Positions 23,139-32,269 are shown, counted from the stretch's first letter. The stretch is 64,000 nt of DNA from Rikenellaceae bacterium (GCA_015060115.1 SUZB01000004.1:58410-122409); one strand, 5' to 3'. A program made the numbers and translations. Notes: generated by a model from the letters alone, not told the origin.

Positions 23139-23852
23139 CTAATTGAAAGTCCATTTAAGACCTACTGCGGGCATACAGCGGAAACCTCTCTCAACAAAGT
23201 TGTTCGAGAGCTCAATCTCGCAACCTACGCTAAGGTTTACCTTATCCCAACCCTTAATCTTGTTGAGGTTTACCCAAAACTGAGGCTCGGCAATAAAGAT
23301 AAACTCGGTATCCTGCCATACACGAATCTCGCGCCAGAAGTCGGCAAAGCCACTAAACGAACACCACCCCTTAGCGAAGTTAATACCCCAGACACCTGTA
23401 ATCTGGAAGTTGTGAGCCTCGCCACGACCAAGGGCATCCTTAGTGCCGGGTATTAGCTTATACATAGCCGAAATAGACCAGGTTTTGCTGAAGTCCTTGG
23501 AGTGGCCCGAGTAGGTAAGACCCGCCAGCCAAGCATTGTTAAAGGAGCCAGCTGCGGTGTTCAGACCGCCATTGTACTCAATATGTACCGAGAGCCAATC
23601 TACCTTGCTCTCCTGCCAGAAGTTAAGCTCGCGGGCAATCTCCCAGTAGGCACCAAAGGCCTTGGGTGCATAGTCGAAGTCGGTGAAGAAGAAGGTGCTA
23701 CCAAACGAGTCGGGGCGGAACATCTCGACTGTCGAGGTAGCGCAGTTACGGCCAGCATCGTAGTAGAGCTGGATGTTTTGAGCCTCAGCACGCGGTGCTA
23801 CAAACAGGCCTAAAACTAAGATAGCGAGTGAGAAAAGTAGAGATTTCTTCAT
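23139..23852 (-). CDS. DUF5020 family outer-membrane protein (Tsx-like beta barrel)
   Basis: 237 aa from ATG 23852; an alternative ATG three codons earlier (23861) would put MDI before the signal peptide. The signal peptide is MKKSLLFSLAILVLGLFVAP and cleavage follows AEA at residue 24. The mature protein is a series of amphipathic strands rich in aromatic residues (TFFFTDFDYAPKAFGAYWEI, FADFWREIRVWQDTEFIFIA) and ends in LKWTFN, a typical outer-membrane barrel C-terminus with terminal Phe-Asn. DUF5020 proteins resemble nucleoside channel Tsx, so small-molecule uptake is likely but the substrate is unknown. It lies 64 nt downstream of the DAHP synthase gene. Confidence 0.8.
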   Translation of the reverse strand: MKKSLLFSLAILVLGLFVAPRAEAQNIQLYYDAGRNCATSTVEMFRPDSFGSTFFFTDFDYAPKAFGAYWEIARELNFWQESKVDWLSVHIEYNGGLNTAAGSFNNAWLAGLTYSGHSKDFSKTWSISAMYKLIPGTKDALGRGEAHNFQITGVWGINFAKGWCSFSGFADFWREIRVWQDTEFIFIAEPQFWVNLNKIKGWDKVNLSVGCEIELSNNFVERGFRCMPAVGLKWTFN

Positions 23853-23916
23853 AATATCCAAGTTTTATAAGGTTAGTATCATATTGGCAAACTATTGCGC
23901 AACTTGCAATAATTCA

Positions 23917-24981
23917 CTATTTTAGATTCTTCTCCAACTCCAACTGCTGGCGCACCGACTCCTCGTGGATAGCGCTGAATATGGCGTGAACAAACTCACG
24001 CGACATACCCATCGACTGCGCCTTATCCGCAGCACTATTTAGCAACTCGTTGAACCTATCGCGCTGAACAACAGCCATCGAGTGCTTGAGCTTATAAGCG
24101 CCAATCTCGCGTGCCACACCCATACGCTCCGCGAGGAGTTCGAGGATATGGCTGTCAAGAGCATCAATCTGCAGGCGGAAGTCGCGCAACGAGCCATCAA
24201 CATCGGGTGTACGACGCCATACAAGGCTATCAACCAACGCTTTGAGAGCATCGGGCGTGAGCTGCTGCTGGGCATCACTAAGCGCTAAATCGGGGTTGGG
24301 GTGGCACTCAATCATCAGGCCATCAAAACCCAAATCGAGAGCCTCCTGCGAGAGGCGAGCAACAATATCACGACGACCACCGATATGGCTGGGGTCGCAG
24401 AGTAAAGTGAGCTCTGGCAGACGGCGATGCAGCTCGATAGGTGCCGACCAGTGTGGCGGATTGCGATAGGCAGAGTTGTCGTAGGTGGCAAAGCCTCGGT
24501 GAACAGCCGCCAAGCGACGAATGCCAGCATTGTAGATGCGCTCGATAGAGCCCGACCATAGGTCTACATCGGGGCTTACAGGGTTTTTGACCAACACAGC
24601 AATGTCTACACCACGAAGGGCATCGGCCATCTCCTGCACGGCAAAGGGGTTTGTCGTGGTGCGAGCACCAATCCACACCCCATCAATATCGGCACGAAGC
24701 ACAGCCTCGATATGCTCAGGCGTGGCCACCTCGGTGATAACGCGCAAATTATACTCGCGCTTTACCTCCTGAAGCCACTCTAAGGCCACAGCACCACGCC
24801 CCTCGAAAGAGCCTGGACGAGTACGAGGCTTCCAGACACCGGCACGCATAACGCCGATACCAGCAGCCTTAACGCCACGCGCCACCTCGAGAACCTGCTC
24901 TCGGCTCTCGGCGCTACATGGGCCTGCGATGTAGAGATGACGGCAATCCACACCGTCGAATATGGGCTTGAAAATAGGCAC
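23917..24981 (-). CDS. Bifunctional DAHP synthase / chorismate mutase
   Basis: 354 aa. The first 255 residues are a class-I-beta DAHP synthase (HLYIAGPCSAESREQ, FEGRGAVALEWLQEVKREY, VKNPVSPDVDLWSG, LLCDPSHIGGRRD), which condenses phosphoenolpyruvate and erythrose-4-phosphate at the start of aromatic amino acid synthesis. Residues about 262-350 form an AroQ chorismate mutase (QIDALDSHILELLAERMGV, VVQRDRFNELLN), which makes prephenate. The fusion is common in Bacteroidetes and allows feedback by prephenate or chorismate (family knowledge). The start codon is GTG at 24981; no ATG lies nearby. The composite-repeat fragment at 24991-25041 lies just upstream. Confidence 0.93.
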   Translation of the reverse strand: MPIFKPIFDGVDCRHLYIAGPCSAESREQVLEVARGVKAAGIGVMRAGVWKPRTRPGSFEGRGAVALEWLQEVKREYNLRVITEVATPEHIEAVLRADIDGVWIGARTTTNPFAVQEMADALRGVDIAVLVKNPVSPDVDLWSGSIERIYNAGIRRLAAVHRGFATYDNSAYRNPPHWSAPIELHRRLPELTLLCDPSHIGGRRDIVARLSQEALDLGFDGLMIECHPNPDLALSDAQQQLTPDALKALVDSLVWRRTPDVDGSLRDFRLQIDALDSHILELLAERMGVAREIGAYKLKHSMAVVQRDRFNELLNSAADKAQSMGMSREFVHAIFSAIHEESVRQQLELEKNLK

Positions 24982-24990
24982 GGCCTTTCA

Positions 24991-25041
24991 GAGTTGTTAG
25001 TTGTTAGTTGTTAGAGTTGCGCTCCGGGGGAGCGCCTGCTC
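24991..25041. repeat. Composite intergenic repeat fragment, copy 6
   Basis: Only the TTGTTAG 7-mer arm and the GCGCTCC/GGAGCGC hairpin are present; the 9-bp and core parts are missing. It lies between the DAHP synthase start and the cyclophilin stop. Confidence 0.75.
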
Positions 25042-25051
25042 TCTCTTCCCG

Positions 25052-25489
25052 CTACTCCTCGGAGATGGTGATTGAGAGAATCAAGTCGCCGGGGCGAATA
25101 TCGTCAATCACATCTAAGCCCTCGACAACCTTACCAAAACAGGTGTGTACGCCATCGAGGTGCTGGGTGTTCATACGATTGTGGCAGATAAAGAACTGCG
25201 AGCCACCAGTGTTAGGGCCTCGGTGCGCCATAGACAATACACCTCGGTCGTGGTACTGACGCTCGGCACGGATCTCACAAGGGATAGTCCAGCCCGGGCC
25301 TCCTGTGCCATCACCCTTGGGGCAACCACCCTGAATAACAAATTCGGGGATTACGCGGTGGAAGGTGAGGGCATCGTAGAAGTGGCTCTCAGCAAGCTTG
25401 ACAAAGTTAGCAACGGTGATAGGCGTCTCCTTCTCATAGAGCTCAACCTTCATATCACCCTTTTCGGTAGAGATAAGTGCGTATTTCAT
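25052..25489 (-). CDS. Cyclophilin-type peptidyl-prolyl isomerase
   Basis: 145 aa, a minimal single-domain cyclophilin that speeds cis-trans isomerisation of proline bonds. The family pattern is intact: [20 protein letters not shown], then [19 protein letters not shown], then [20 protein letters not shown], with the catalytic Arg in FHRV. No signal peptide is present, so it is cytoplasmic. It has its own -7 box at 25518-25525 and is divergent from dnaB. Confidence 0.93.
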   Translation of the reverse strand: MKYALISTEKGDMKVELYEKETPITVANFVKLAESHFYDALTFHRVIPEFVIQGGCPKGDGTGGPGWTIPCEIRAERQYHDRGVLSMAHRGPNTGGSQFFICHNRMNTQHLDGVHTCFGKVVEGLDVIDDIRPGDLILSITISEE

Positions 25490-25517
25490 AAACCAGTATC
25501 ATTTTAATTTAATAATA

Positions 25518-25525
25518 CAAAGGTA
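25518..25525 (-). promoter_or_regulatory. -7 box for the cyclophilin gene
   Basis: CAAAGGTA on the plus strand reads TACCTTTG on the minus strand, about 29 nt upstream of the ATG. Confidence 0.55.
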
Positions 25526-25604
25526 ATAAAAAATATTAACATAGCGTGTTAGTAAGTTATCATAAGTTTGAGGGTATTGTCAACAAGTCATCAAAAAATA
25601 TTCC

Positions 25605-25612
25605 TACTTTTG
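25605..25612 (+). promoter_or_regulatory. -7 box for dnaB
   Basis: TACTTTTG is 21 nt upstream of ATG 25634, giving a leader of about 18 nt. No exact -33 TTTG is seen at normal spacing. Confidence 0.55.
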
Positions 25613-25633
25613 CAATCCGTAAAGTGAATTACT

Positions 25634-27202
25634 ATGGCAAAACAATACAATAGAGCGTCGCAGAACAATAGCGAGGCATATCGCCAACTGGCTGAAATAG
25701 AGGGTACTGTGCCACCACAGGCTATCGAATTGGAGCAGGCGGTGTTGGGTGCATTGATGCTTGAGAAAGATGCTATCATCGATGTGCAGGAGTACATCAA
25801 GCCCGAGACATTCTACACCGAGGAGCACCGCATAATCTTCCAGGCTATCCAGGAGCTATCGTTCGAGATGAAGGCTATCGACCTCTACACCGTTACCGAG
25901 TGCCTTAAGTCGCATCGTCAGCTCACGAAGGTCGGAGGTGCGGCATACCTCGCACAGCTTACCCAGCGTGTGGCATCGGCAGCGCATATCGAGTTCCACG
26001 CCAAGATTATCGCGCAGAAGTATGTTCAGCGCGAGCTTATCCGTTCTGCAACCGAGATTGAGCGCCGTTCATACGACGATGAAGTAGATGTAACAGAGCT
26101 TATTGGCTTTGCCGAGCAGGAGATATTCCGCGTATCGGAGGGTAATGTGAAGCGCTCGGTGCAGTCGGCACAAGATATCCTGCGCAAAGCGTTGGCACAG
26201 ATTGAGGAGGCATCAAAGACTGCGGGCGAGTACAATGGTGTGCGCTCAGGATTTACCGATATCGACAGCATAACCCTCGGTTGGCAGCCCTCGGACCTTA
26301 TCATCATCGCGGCGCGACCCTCTATGGGTAAGACCGCCTTTGTATTGACTATGGCACGCAATATGGCAGTTGAGCATAAGACGCCTGTGGCGTTCTTCTC
26401 ACTTGAGATGTCGTCGGTGCAGCTTATGAACCGACTTATCGTGGCCGAGACACAGCTCAACTCCAAGGATTTGCGCACGGGTAACCTAAAACCTGAGGAG
26501 TGGGCACACCTTGAGAGCCAGACCGTAGAGTTGGGTCGCTCACCCCTATATATCGACGATACGCCGGCGCTCTCGGTATATGAGTTTCGCTCTAAGGCAC
26601 GCCGCCTAAAGACACAGCACGACATCAAGCTTATCATCATCGACTACCTACAGCTGATGACCGCCTCGACACCTGAGACACGCGGTAATCGTGAGCAGGA
26701 GGTATCGCTAATCTCGCGTACGCTGAAGGCTATCGCCAAGGAGCTCAATGTGCCTATCATAGCACTTTCGCAGCTCAGCCGTAATGTCGAGAATCGTGGT
26801 GGCTCAAAGCGACCACAGCTCTCAGACCTTCGTGAGTCGGGCGCTATCGAGCAGGATGCCGATGTTGTAGCATTTATCCATCGCCCTGAGTATTACGGAC
26901 TTACTACAGACGAGAATGGTATGTCTACAGCAGGTATGGCAGAGATTATCATAGCCAAGCACCGTAATGGCGAGGTTACGGATGTGCCATTGCGCTTTAT
27001 TAAGGAGCAGGCGAAGTTCGCCGATGCCGACTCCTCGGTTATGGCGGCTATCACCTCTGGTGCAGCGTCAGGAGAGCCCTACCAGCAGGCCGAGAGTTAT
27101 GATGACTTCTCATCATCGGGCAACAACTTCCCACCTATGGGCTCAGCACCGCAGGGTGGCATGAATAGTGTACCCTCAGAGTTTGATATAGCACCATTCT
27201 AA
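25634..27202 (+). CDS. dnaB: Replicative DNA helicase DnaB
   Basis: 522 aa. This is the hexameric helicase that unwinds DNA at replication forks. The N-terminal primase-interaction domain (IELEQAVLGALMLEKDAI, EEHRIIFQAIQEL) precedes a linker and the RecA-like motor. Walker A is RPSMGKTA (about 228-235), Walker B is LIIIDYLQLM, and the later helicase motifs are ALSQLSRNVENR and QDADVVAFIHRPEYY. The C-terminal 50 residues are a low-complexity Ser/Gly/Pro tail (SSSGNNFPPMGSAPQGG). No intein is present. It is a single gene with its own promoter and terminator. Confidence 0.96.
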   Translation: MAKQYNRASQNNSEAYRQLAEIEGTVPPQAIELEQAVLGALMLEKDAIIDVQEYIKPETFYTEEHRIIFQAIQELSFEMKAIDLYTVTECLKSHRQLTKVGGAAYLAQLTQRVASAAHIEFHAKIIAQKYVQRELIRSATEIERRSYDDEVDVTELIGFAEQEIFRVSEGNVKRSVQSAQDILRKALAQIEEASKTAGEYNGVRSGFTDIDSITLGWQPSDLIIIAARPSMGKTAFVLTMARNMAVEHKTPVAFFSLEMSSVQLMNRLIVAETQLNSKDLRTGNLKPEEWAHLESQTVELGRSPLYIDDTPALSVYEFRSKARRLKTQHDIKLIIIDYLQLMTASTPETRGNREQEVSLISRTLKAIAKELNVPIIALSQLSRNVENRGGSKRPQLSDLRESGAIEQDADVVAFIHRPEYYGLTTDENGMSTAGMAEIIIAKHRNGEVTDVPLRFIKEQAKFADADSSVMAAITSGAASGEPYQQAESYDDFSSSGNNFPPMGSAPQGGMNSVPSEFDIAPF

Positions 27203-27215
27203 CAAGAGGAAAAGC

Positions 27216-27252
27216 AAAGAGCAAAGATTTTTTACGGTCTTTGCTCTTTTTT
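27216..27252 (+). terminator. Terminator of dnaB
   Basis: AAAGAGCAAAGA (27216-27227) pairs with TCTTTGCTCTTT (27238-27249) and ends in a T run. The sppA -7 box begins only 4 nt later. Confidence 0.85.
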
Positions 27253-27255
27253 TAT

Positions 27256-27263
27256 TACCTTTG
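27256..27263 (+). promoter_or_regulatory. -7 box for sppA
   Basis: TACCTTTG gives a leader of about 26 nt to ATG 27293. The -33 region would fall inside the dnaB terminator. Confidence 0.5.
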
Positions 27264-27292
27264 CCATAGGTAATAAATAACACACATATATT

Positions 27293-29101
27293 ATGAAATT
27301 CTCTAAGGTTTTTCTTGCCTCGCTGTTGGCAGTTGTAGTCGGCGGTATTGCCACTACCCTATTCTTCCTCTTTGCCGGTGTCGGTATGATTGCATCGCTG
27401 GGTACTACGCCCGAGCTCCCCACGCCCGCAAACTCGGTATTGTATATCGACCTTAACGAAAATATCGTGGATTCGCCTGCGGCATCGCCCCTCGGCACAC
27501 TAAACCCTGAGACGATGACCTTCGAGTCGCCCATAACACTGCTTGGTGCCCTCACCGCCATCGAGAAGGCTGCAACAGACCCCGCAATCGCCGGTATCTG
27601 CATCCACCAAAATGGAGCAGGCATTATTGGTGGTGCGAACCTTGAGGAGTTGCGCCAGGCACTCATTCGCTTCAAGGAGTCGGGAAAGTGGATTGTCGCC
27701 TACGACGACATCTACACCCAAACGGAGTACTACCTCGCCTCGGTAGCAGATATTGTTATGATGCACCCCTACGGCTCTTTCGAGTTGCGAGGCATCGGCT
27801 CGATGACACCCTTCTTCAAGGGCTTGCTCGACAGACTCGATGTCAAGGTGGAGGCTATCCGCCCTACGGTATGCAAGTATAAGAGCGCCGTAGAGCCATA
27901 TATCCTCAACGAGATGTCAGCAGCAAACCGTGAGCAGATGCAGGCACTTGCAGATAGTATGTGGGAGGCCTTTGCAGGCGATATTGCCAAGAGCCGAGGT
28001 CTTGAGACAGAGCGTGTTAAGGCTCTTGCTGCCAACCTCGAAGTATCGTTAGCCGAGGAGGCCGAGAAGGCTGGCTTGGTAGATGTGGTATGCTACGAGG
28101 ATAAGGCTGTGGAGCAGATGCTTGCACTCGGCGCCGAGGAGAGCGATGACCACCGCCTCAACAAGCTATCGTTGGGCGAATATGTTGCAAAGTGTGGCAC
28201 ACCGCTTAGCGCAACAGTAGATATGATGCCCTTCTCATCGAAGCCCACCGTAGCAATCATCTATGCCGAAGGTCAGATTGTAGATGGTGCAATGGAGGTA
28301 GATGGCTACATCTATGGCTCGACACTTGCCGAGAAGTTGCAGCGTGCCCGCTATGATGAGAACACCAAGGCTGTGGTTTTGCGTGTTAATTCGCCCGGTG
28401 GCTCAGCTATCGCCTCGGACATTGTTTGGCGCGAGATGGAGCTTTTGCAGAGGGAGAAGCCAGTAGTTGTATCTATGGGTGAGATGGCTGCCAGCGGTGG
28501 TTACTACATCTCGGCACCTGCCGACTACATCTTTGCCGACCGCCTCACCTTGACAGGCTCTATCGGTGTCTTCGGTATGATTCCCGACCTCTCGAAGGCG
28601 TTGAAAAACAAGCTCGGCATATCGTTCGACACCGTTGGCACTTCGGAGTCGGCAACAGGCTTGGGTATGGCACGCGGTCTTACGGCTGCTGAGCGTGCTA
28701 TGTTTTTGCGTGGCGTAGACGAGGTATACGAGGTCTTCACCACGAAGGTTGCCGAGGGTCGTAATATGGCTATTGAGGATGTCTTGGCTGTTGCCGAGGG
28801 TCGTGTATGGAGTGGCGCAATGGCTACCGAGATAGGCCTTGTAGATAGCTATGGCGGTATTACCGAGGCTATCGCCAAGGCAGCAGATATGGCAGACTTG
28901 GGAGCGGATTTCGCCCTTTATGAGTTCCGTGCCTCGATGACACCCTTCGATGAGTGGTTGTCGATGCTCACAACAACTTCCGCCAAGGCCTTGGGCGTAG
29001 AGCCTTCTATGGAGTTCCGTACCTTTGTCGAGGAGAACTACCGCATCCTCAACCTTGCAGGTATTCAGACCATTATGCCCTTTATGGAGATGAAATTTTA
29101 G
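27293..29101 (+). CDS. sppA: Signal peptide peptidase SppA, 67-kDa type
   Basis: 602 aa, the double-length form with two tandem S49 domains. It is anchored by an N-terminal membrane helix (residues 7-30) and degrades cleaved signal peptides and other small membrane peptides. The general base is Lys197 in CKYKSAVEPY of the first domain. The nucleophile is Ser401 in MAASGGYYISAP of the second, the same arrangement as in the E. coli enzyme. VLRVNSPGGSAIASD and LTGSIGVFGMIPD are further S49 motifs. It has its own -7 box. The YhcG-type nuclease gene begins 22 nt after its stop. Confidence 0.94.
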   Translation: MKFSKVFLASLLAVVVGGIATTLFFLFAGVGMIASLGTTPELPTPANSVLYIDLNENIVDSPAASPLGTLNPETMTFESPITLLGALTAIEKAATDPAIAGICIHQNGAGIIGGANLEELRQALIRFKESGKWIVAYDDIYTQTEYYLASVADIVMMHPYGSFELRGIGSMTPFFKGLLDRLDVKVEAIRPTVCKYKSAVEPYILNEMSAANREQMQALADSMWEAFAGDIAKSRGLETERVKALAANLEVSLAEEAEKAGLVDVVCYEDKAVEQMLALGAEESDDHRLNKLSLGEYVAKCGTPLSATVDMMPFSSKPTVAIIYAEGQIVDGAMEVDGYIYGSTLAEKLQRARYDENTKAVVLRVNSPGGSAIASDIVWREMELLQREKPVVVSMGEMAASGGYYISAPADYIFADRLTLTGSIGVFGMIPDLSKALKNKLGISFDTVGTSESATGLGMARGLTAAERAMFLRGVDEVYEVFTTKVAEGRNMAIEDVLAVAEGRVWSGAMATEIGLVDSYGGITEAIAKAADMADLGADFALYEFRASMTPFDEWLSMLTTTSAKALGVEPSMEFRTFVEENYRILNLAGIQTIMPFMEMKF

Positions 29102-29123
29102 GTATAAAATGTAATCTGACATT

Positions 29124-30176
29124 ATGAAATATGCTCAAATTCATAATAGTAAAGATATAGTTGCAGATATAAAACTCATTATAGAGAAGGTAAAACAACA
29201 GGCCTACTCTTCGATTAACTCATTGATGATTCAATCTTATTGGTTGGTCGGGAGACGAATTGTGGAAGAGGAGCAAGGAGGTAGTTCACGAGCGGAATAT
29301 GGCAAAGCCTTATTGCAAAATCTCTCCTCTAGTTTGACACCTATTTATGGCAACTCTTATTCAGCTCGTCGCTTGCAAGATTATCGCCAATTCTATCTCT
29401 ATTTCAAGGATATAGAGATTTGGCACTCGCGAGTGCCAAATCTTACTTGGACACATTTCCGTGAGTTGCTTACGGTTAGTGATGCAGAGGCTCGCAATTG
29501 GTATATGCACGAGGCTTCAAAAGAGATGTGGAGTGTTAGAACTCTTCACCGCAACATCTCTTCTCAATATTATTTCCGTTTGTTGCAGTCGCAAGCAAAG
29601 GATGTTGTAGTTGATGAAATGAAGCGTATTACAGCTCCTATGCAAGGTGATAAATTGGAGTTTATAAAGAATCCCGTAGTTGCTGAATTTTTGGGATTAT
29701 CTCAAAATTCTAAATTTTCTGAAACAGAGTTAGAGAGTGTAATTATTACTCACCTTCAGAAATTTATTATGGAGTTAGGCAAGGGTTATGCTTTTGTAGC
29801 TCGCCAACAACATATACGCACAGATATGGGTGATTTCTATATCGATCTTGTTTTCTACAACTATATTTTGAAATGCTTTATGCTTATAGATTTGAAAACA
29901 GAGCAGATAAGCCATCAAGATGTAGGACAAATGGATATGTATATCAGAATGTATGATGAGCTTAAACGAACCGAAGGAGATAACCCAACAATAGGTCTTA
30001 TCCTATGTTCACGCACAAGTGAAGATATGGCAAGATACTCTATGTTAAAGGATAACGATAGATTGTTCCAAGCCAAATACCTCACTTACTTGCCAACAAA
30101 AGAGGAGTTAAAAAAGGAGATAGAACAACAAAAGGAGATATTTAGATTGCAACAGGAGTGTGATTCCTTAAATTAG
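29124..30176 (+). CDS. YhcG/DUF1016 family PD-(D/E)XK nuclease
   Basis: 350 aa. The N-terminal winged-helix-like DUF1016_N spans about residues 15-150 (QSYWLVGRRIVEEEQGG, YSARRLQDYRQFY, NLTWTHFRELLTV). The C-terminal nuclease domain has RTDMGDFYIDLVFYN and MLIDLKTEQ, giving the D ... D-x-K core, then GQMDMYIRMYD. The family is linked with restriction-modification and mobile islands and is suspected to act in DNA processing or defence (family knowledge). Codon use is clearly more AT-rich than in sppA and mrp on either side, which suggests acquisition. A perfect 28-bp palindrome lies within the coding sequence at 29416-29443. There is no partner methylase or ATPase nearby. Confidence 0.85.
   Translation: MKYAQIHNSKDIVADIKLIIEKVKQQAYSSINSLMIQSYWLVGRRIVEEEQGGSSRAEYGKALLQNLSSSLTPIYGNSYSARRLQDYRQFYLYFKDIEIWHSRVPNLTWTHFRELLTVSDAEARNWYMHEASKEMWSVRTLHRNISSQYYFRLLQSQAKDVVVDEMKRITAPMQGDKLEFIKNPVVAEFLGLSQNSKFSETELESVIITHLQKFIMELGKGYAFVARQQHIRTDMGDFYIDLVFYNYILKCFMLIDLKTEQISHQDVGQMDMYIRMYDELKRTEGDNPTIGLILCSRTSEDMARYSMLKDNDRLFQAKYLTYLPTKEELKKEIEQQKEIFRLQQECDSLN
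29416..29443. repeat. Perfect 28-bp palindrome inside the YhcG-type gene
   Basis: AGATTTGGCACTCG is followed directly by its exact reverse complement with no spacer. It encodes part of EIWHSRVPNL in the N-terminal domain, just before the conserved LTWTHF motif. Confidence 0.9.
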
Positions 30177-30202
30177 TAATATTGTATAAATAAATACCTT
30201 TT

Positions 30203-31258
30203 ATGAACGAGCAGTTAGAAGCACTACTAAAGAGTATTATACATCCAGAGACCGAGCAGAATATCGTAGATAGCGGTTTCGTGGATCGTGCTGACTTGGG
30301 TGAAGATGGCAATATAGCCATTACGCTACGCTTTCAGAAGGCGCGCGACCCCTTTGCGCAGAAGATAAAGCGTGCCGTAGAGCAACTTATGGCCGAGCGT
30401 TTTCCCAATAACCAGACTATGGTGATTATCCGTGAGGCAGCACCCAAGCCTCGTCGCCGTGAGCAACAGACCACAACAAACGAGATTTGCCATATTATCG
30501 CTATTGCATCGGGCAAGGGCGGTGTAGGTAAGTCTACGGTTACGGCAAACCTCGCTATTGCGTTGCGCCGTCACGGCTGTAATGTCGGTATCTTGGATGC
30601 CGATATATATGGCCCTTCGCAGACCAAGATGTTCGGTGTTGAGGGCTATATCCCTGATGCAGAGATTGACGAGGAGGGCAACCAGTATATCGTTCCCGCT
30701 CAGTCGTTGGGTATCAAGCTGATGTCTATCGGCTTCTTTATCAAGCCCACCGATGCCCTTATGTGGCGTGGCGGTATGGCTGTAAATGCTCTGCATCAGC
30801 TTATCCACCAGACACGCTGGGGTAAGTTGGACTACCTGCTTATCGACCTTCCTCCGGGTACGGGCGATATACACCTCTCTATTATCAACGAGGTTAAGCT
30901 CTCTGGCGCTGTCATCGTCTCTACGCCTCAGGCTATTGCTGTTGCTGATGTTGTGCGTGGTGTTGAGATGTTCCGCCACGAGCAGGTTGCTGTGCCTGTT
31001 TTGGGTATTGTCGAGAATATGGCATGGTTTACCCCTGAGGAGTTGCCCAATAATAGATACTATATCTTTGGTAAGGGTGGCGCTAAGCGCTACGCCGAGG
31101 AGGTTGGTGTAGACCTTTTGGGTGAAGTACCTATTATTCAGTCTATTATGGATGGTGGTGATACAGGTCGCCCAGGCTCGGAGTTTGATGAGCGTGTTTC
31201 GGAGTATTATGCCGAGATTGCCGATAAGGTTGTTGAAAAGTTACCCTCGGAGTGTTAA
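30203..31258 (+). CDS. mrp: Mrp/ApbC family iron-sulfur carrier ATPase
   Basis: 351 aa. An N-terminal DUF59/MIP18-like domain (residues 1-90) is followed by a ParA-type P-loop ATPase with the deviant Walker [11 protein letters not shown] (103-112). Further motifs are [32 protein letters not shown] and [18 protein letters not shown]. Family members carry and deliver Fe-S clusters. The Cys-x-x-Cys pair usual after VENM is missing here ([20 protein letters not shown]); this appears to be common in Bacteroidetes, but is stated from memory. It follows the nuclease gene by 26 nt and ends in a clear terminator. Confidence 0.93.
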   Translation: MNEQLEALLKSIIHPETEQNIVDSGFVDRADLGEDGNIAITLRFQKARDPFAQKIKRAVEQLMAERFPNNQTMVIIREAAPKPRRREQQTTTNEICHIIAIASGKGGVGKSTVTANLAIALRRHGCNVGILDADIYGPSQTKMFGVEGYIPDAEIDEEGNQYIVPAQSLGIKLMSIGFFIKPTDALMWRGGMAVNALHQLIHQTRWGKLDYLLIDLPPGTGDIHLSIINEVKLSGAVIVSTPQAIAVADVVRGVEMFRHEQVAVPVLGIVENMAWFTPEELPNNRYYIFGKGGAKRYAEEVGVDLLGEVPIIQSIMDGGDTGRPGSEFDERVSEYYAEIADKVVEKLPSEC

Positions 31259-31309
31259 GAAGTGGTTGATAATTTAGAGGATAATTTTTGATAAAATAAT
31301 TTGCATTTT

Positions 31310-31343
31310 AAAAAGCGGTCGTAGTATATACGGCCGCTTTTTA
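31310..31343 (+). terminator. Terminator of mrp
   Basis: AAAAGCGGTCGTA (31311-31323) pairs with TACGGCCGCTTTT (31329-31341), one G-U pair, followed by a T-rich tail. Confidence 0.85.
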
Positions 31344-31680
31344 TTTCCAAATTTTTATACTATATTTTGCTTATTATTTTATCAACCTGTTTTTCGGGGT
31401 TTATCCCCAACGAATGTTAATATTTATTAACTGTTAAAACTCAAAACCAAAGTCTGTTGATAGTGTTAATAAATTTATATCATAGTTATTATTAAATAGT
31501 TACAAATAAAAGTAATAAACAAAAAGTAAAAACAGTGTTGGTAAATATCTATAAAAATAGTTGCTGACACTTTCAACAGGGTTTATTATTATTCTTTAAT
31601 TATTATTAATAAATATAAGTATTAAAAAAATAAATAATCATTGTTGACAATTTAGGTGTGAATAGTAAGAGGTATAGGAT
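31344..31680. other. Very AT-rich gap with DnaA-box-like motifs
   Basis: This stretch of about 340 bp is almost entirely A/T. It holds five sequences resembling DnaA boxes: TTATCAACC (31379), TTATCCCCA (31401), TGTTGATAG (31455, reverse), TTTCAACAG (31571) and TGTTGACAA (31642, reverse). None is an exact TTATCCACA. No reading frame is seen. An origin or a DnaA-controlled site is possible but weakly supported. Confidence 0.3.
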
Positions 31681-31800
31681 TTTTTAGACCTTAGGTCTTA
31701 AAAAGAGAGTTTTTAGTTGTTAGTTTTTAGTTGTTAGTTTTTAGAGATTTTTTAGGAAGAATAGGACAATAAGACCAATAGGACGAGTAAGACAATATAC
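31681..31800 (+). repeat. Composite intergenic repeat, copy 7 (partial)
   Basis: A fragment ACCTTAGGTCTTAAAA is followed by a 7-mer arm of four TTGTTAG/TTTTTAG units and five 9-bp units. The core and right arm are missing. Confidence 0.7.
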
Positions 31801-31848
31801 ACCTTTTTCACTCACAACTCTCTCCGCCCTCTCAGCCCCTCTCTAAAA

Positions 31849-31988
31849 GCTTCCTCGCCGAGCACCCCGAAAAAGAATGTATACAATTTAATTGTATGCA
31901 ATCTAATTTGCGCAGAAAAGTTGCTATACTGGGCGCTTTTATTGCGGGTAGGTAAAAGTATACCCGTGCGAGGGTAAGGAGCAGATAT
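31849..31988. other. Unexplained gap with two short palindromes
   Basis: This stretch contains TGTATACAATTTAATTGTATG (21 bases, near 31880-31900, near-perfect palindrome) and GGGTA/TACCC facing sequences near 31950-31970. No gene or promoter is recognised between repeat copies 7 and 8. Confidence 0.35.
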
Positions 31989-32122
31989 AGTTGTTAGTTT
32001 TTAGTTGTTAGTTGTTAGAGGGTTAAGACCAATAAGACAATAAGGTGATAGGACAAGTAAGACTTTGTGATGCTCGACCTCGTAAGGTCTTATGGTCTTA
32101 AAGTCCTAATGTCTTAAAAAAA
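31989..32122 (+). repeat. Composite intergenic repeat, copy 8
   Basis: A 7-mer arm, irregular 8-9-bp units (AAGACCAAT, AAGACAAT, AAGGTGAT), the core GCTCGACCTCGTAAGGTC and a GGTCTTA arm are present. The hairpin and right terminal arm are missing. Confidence 0.8.
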
Positions 32123-32126
32123 TAAT

Positions 32127-32256
32127 GAGAGTTTTTAGTTGTTAGAGATTTTTTAGGGCGAGTAGGACAAGTAGGACCATTAAGACAAGTAGGACAATAT
32201 AATACAGACCTCGTAATGGTCTTAAGGTCCTAATGTCTTATCGTTCTTAAAATAAA
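32127..32256 (+). repeat. Composite intergenic repeat, copy 9
   Basis: It has one 7-mer arm (TTTTTAGTTGTTAGAG), five 9-bp units, a shortened core (AGACCTCGTAATGGTC) and a GGTCCTAATGTCTTA arm. It follows copy 8 almost directly. Confidence 0.8.
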
Positions 32257-32269
32257 TGATGAGCAAAGA

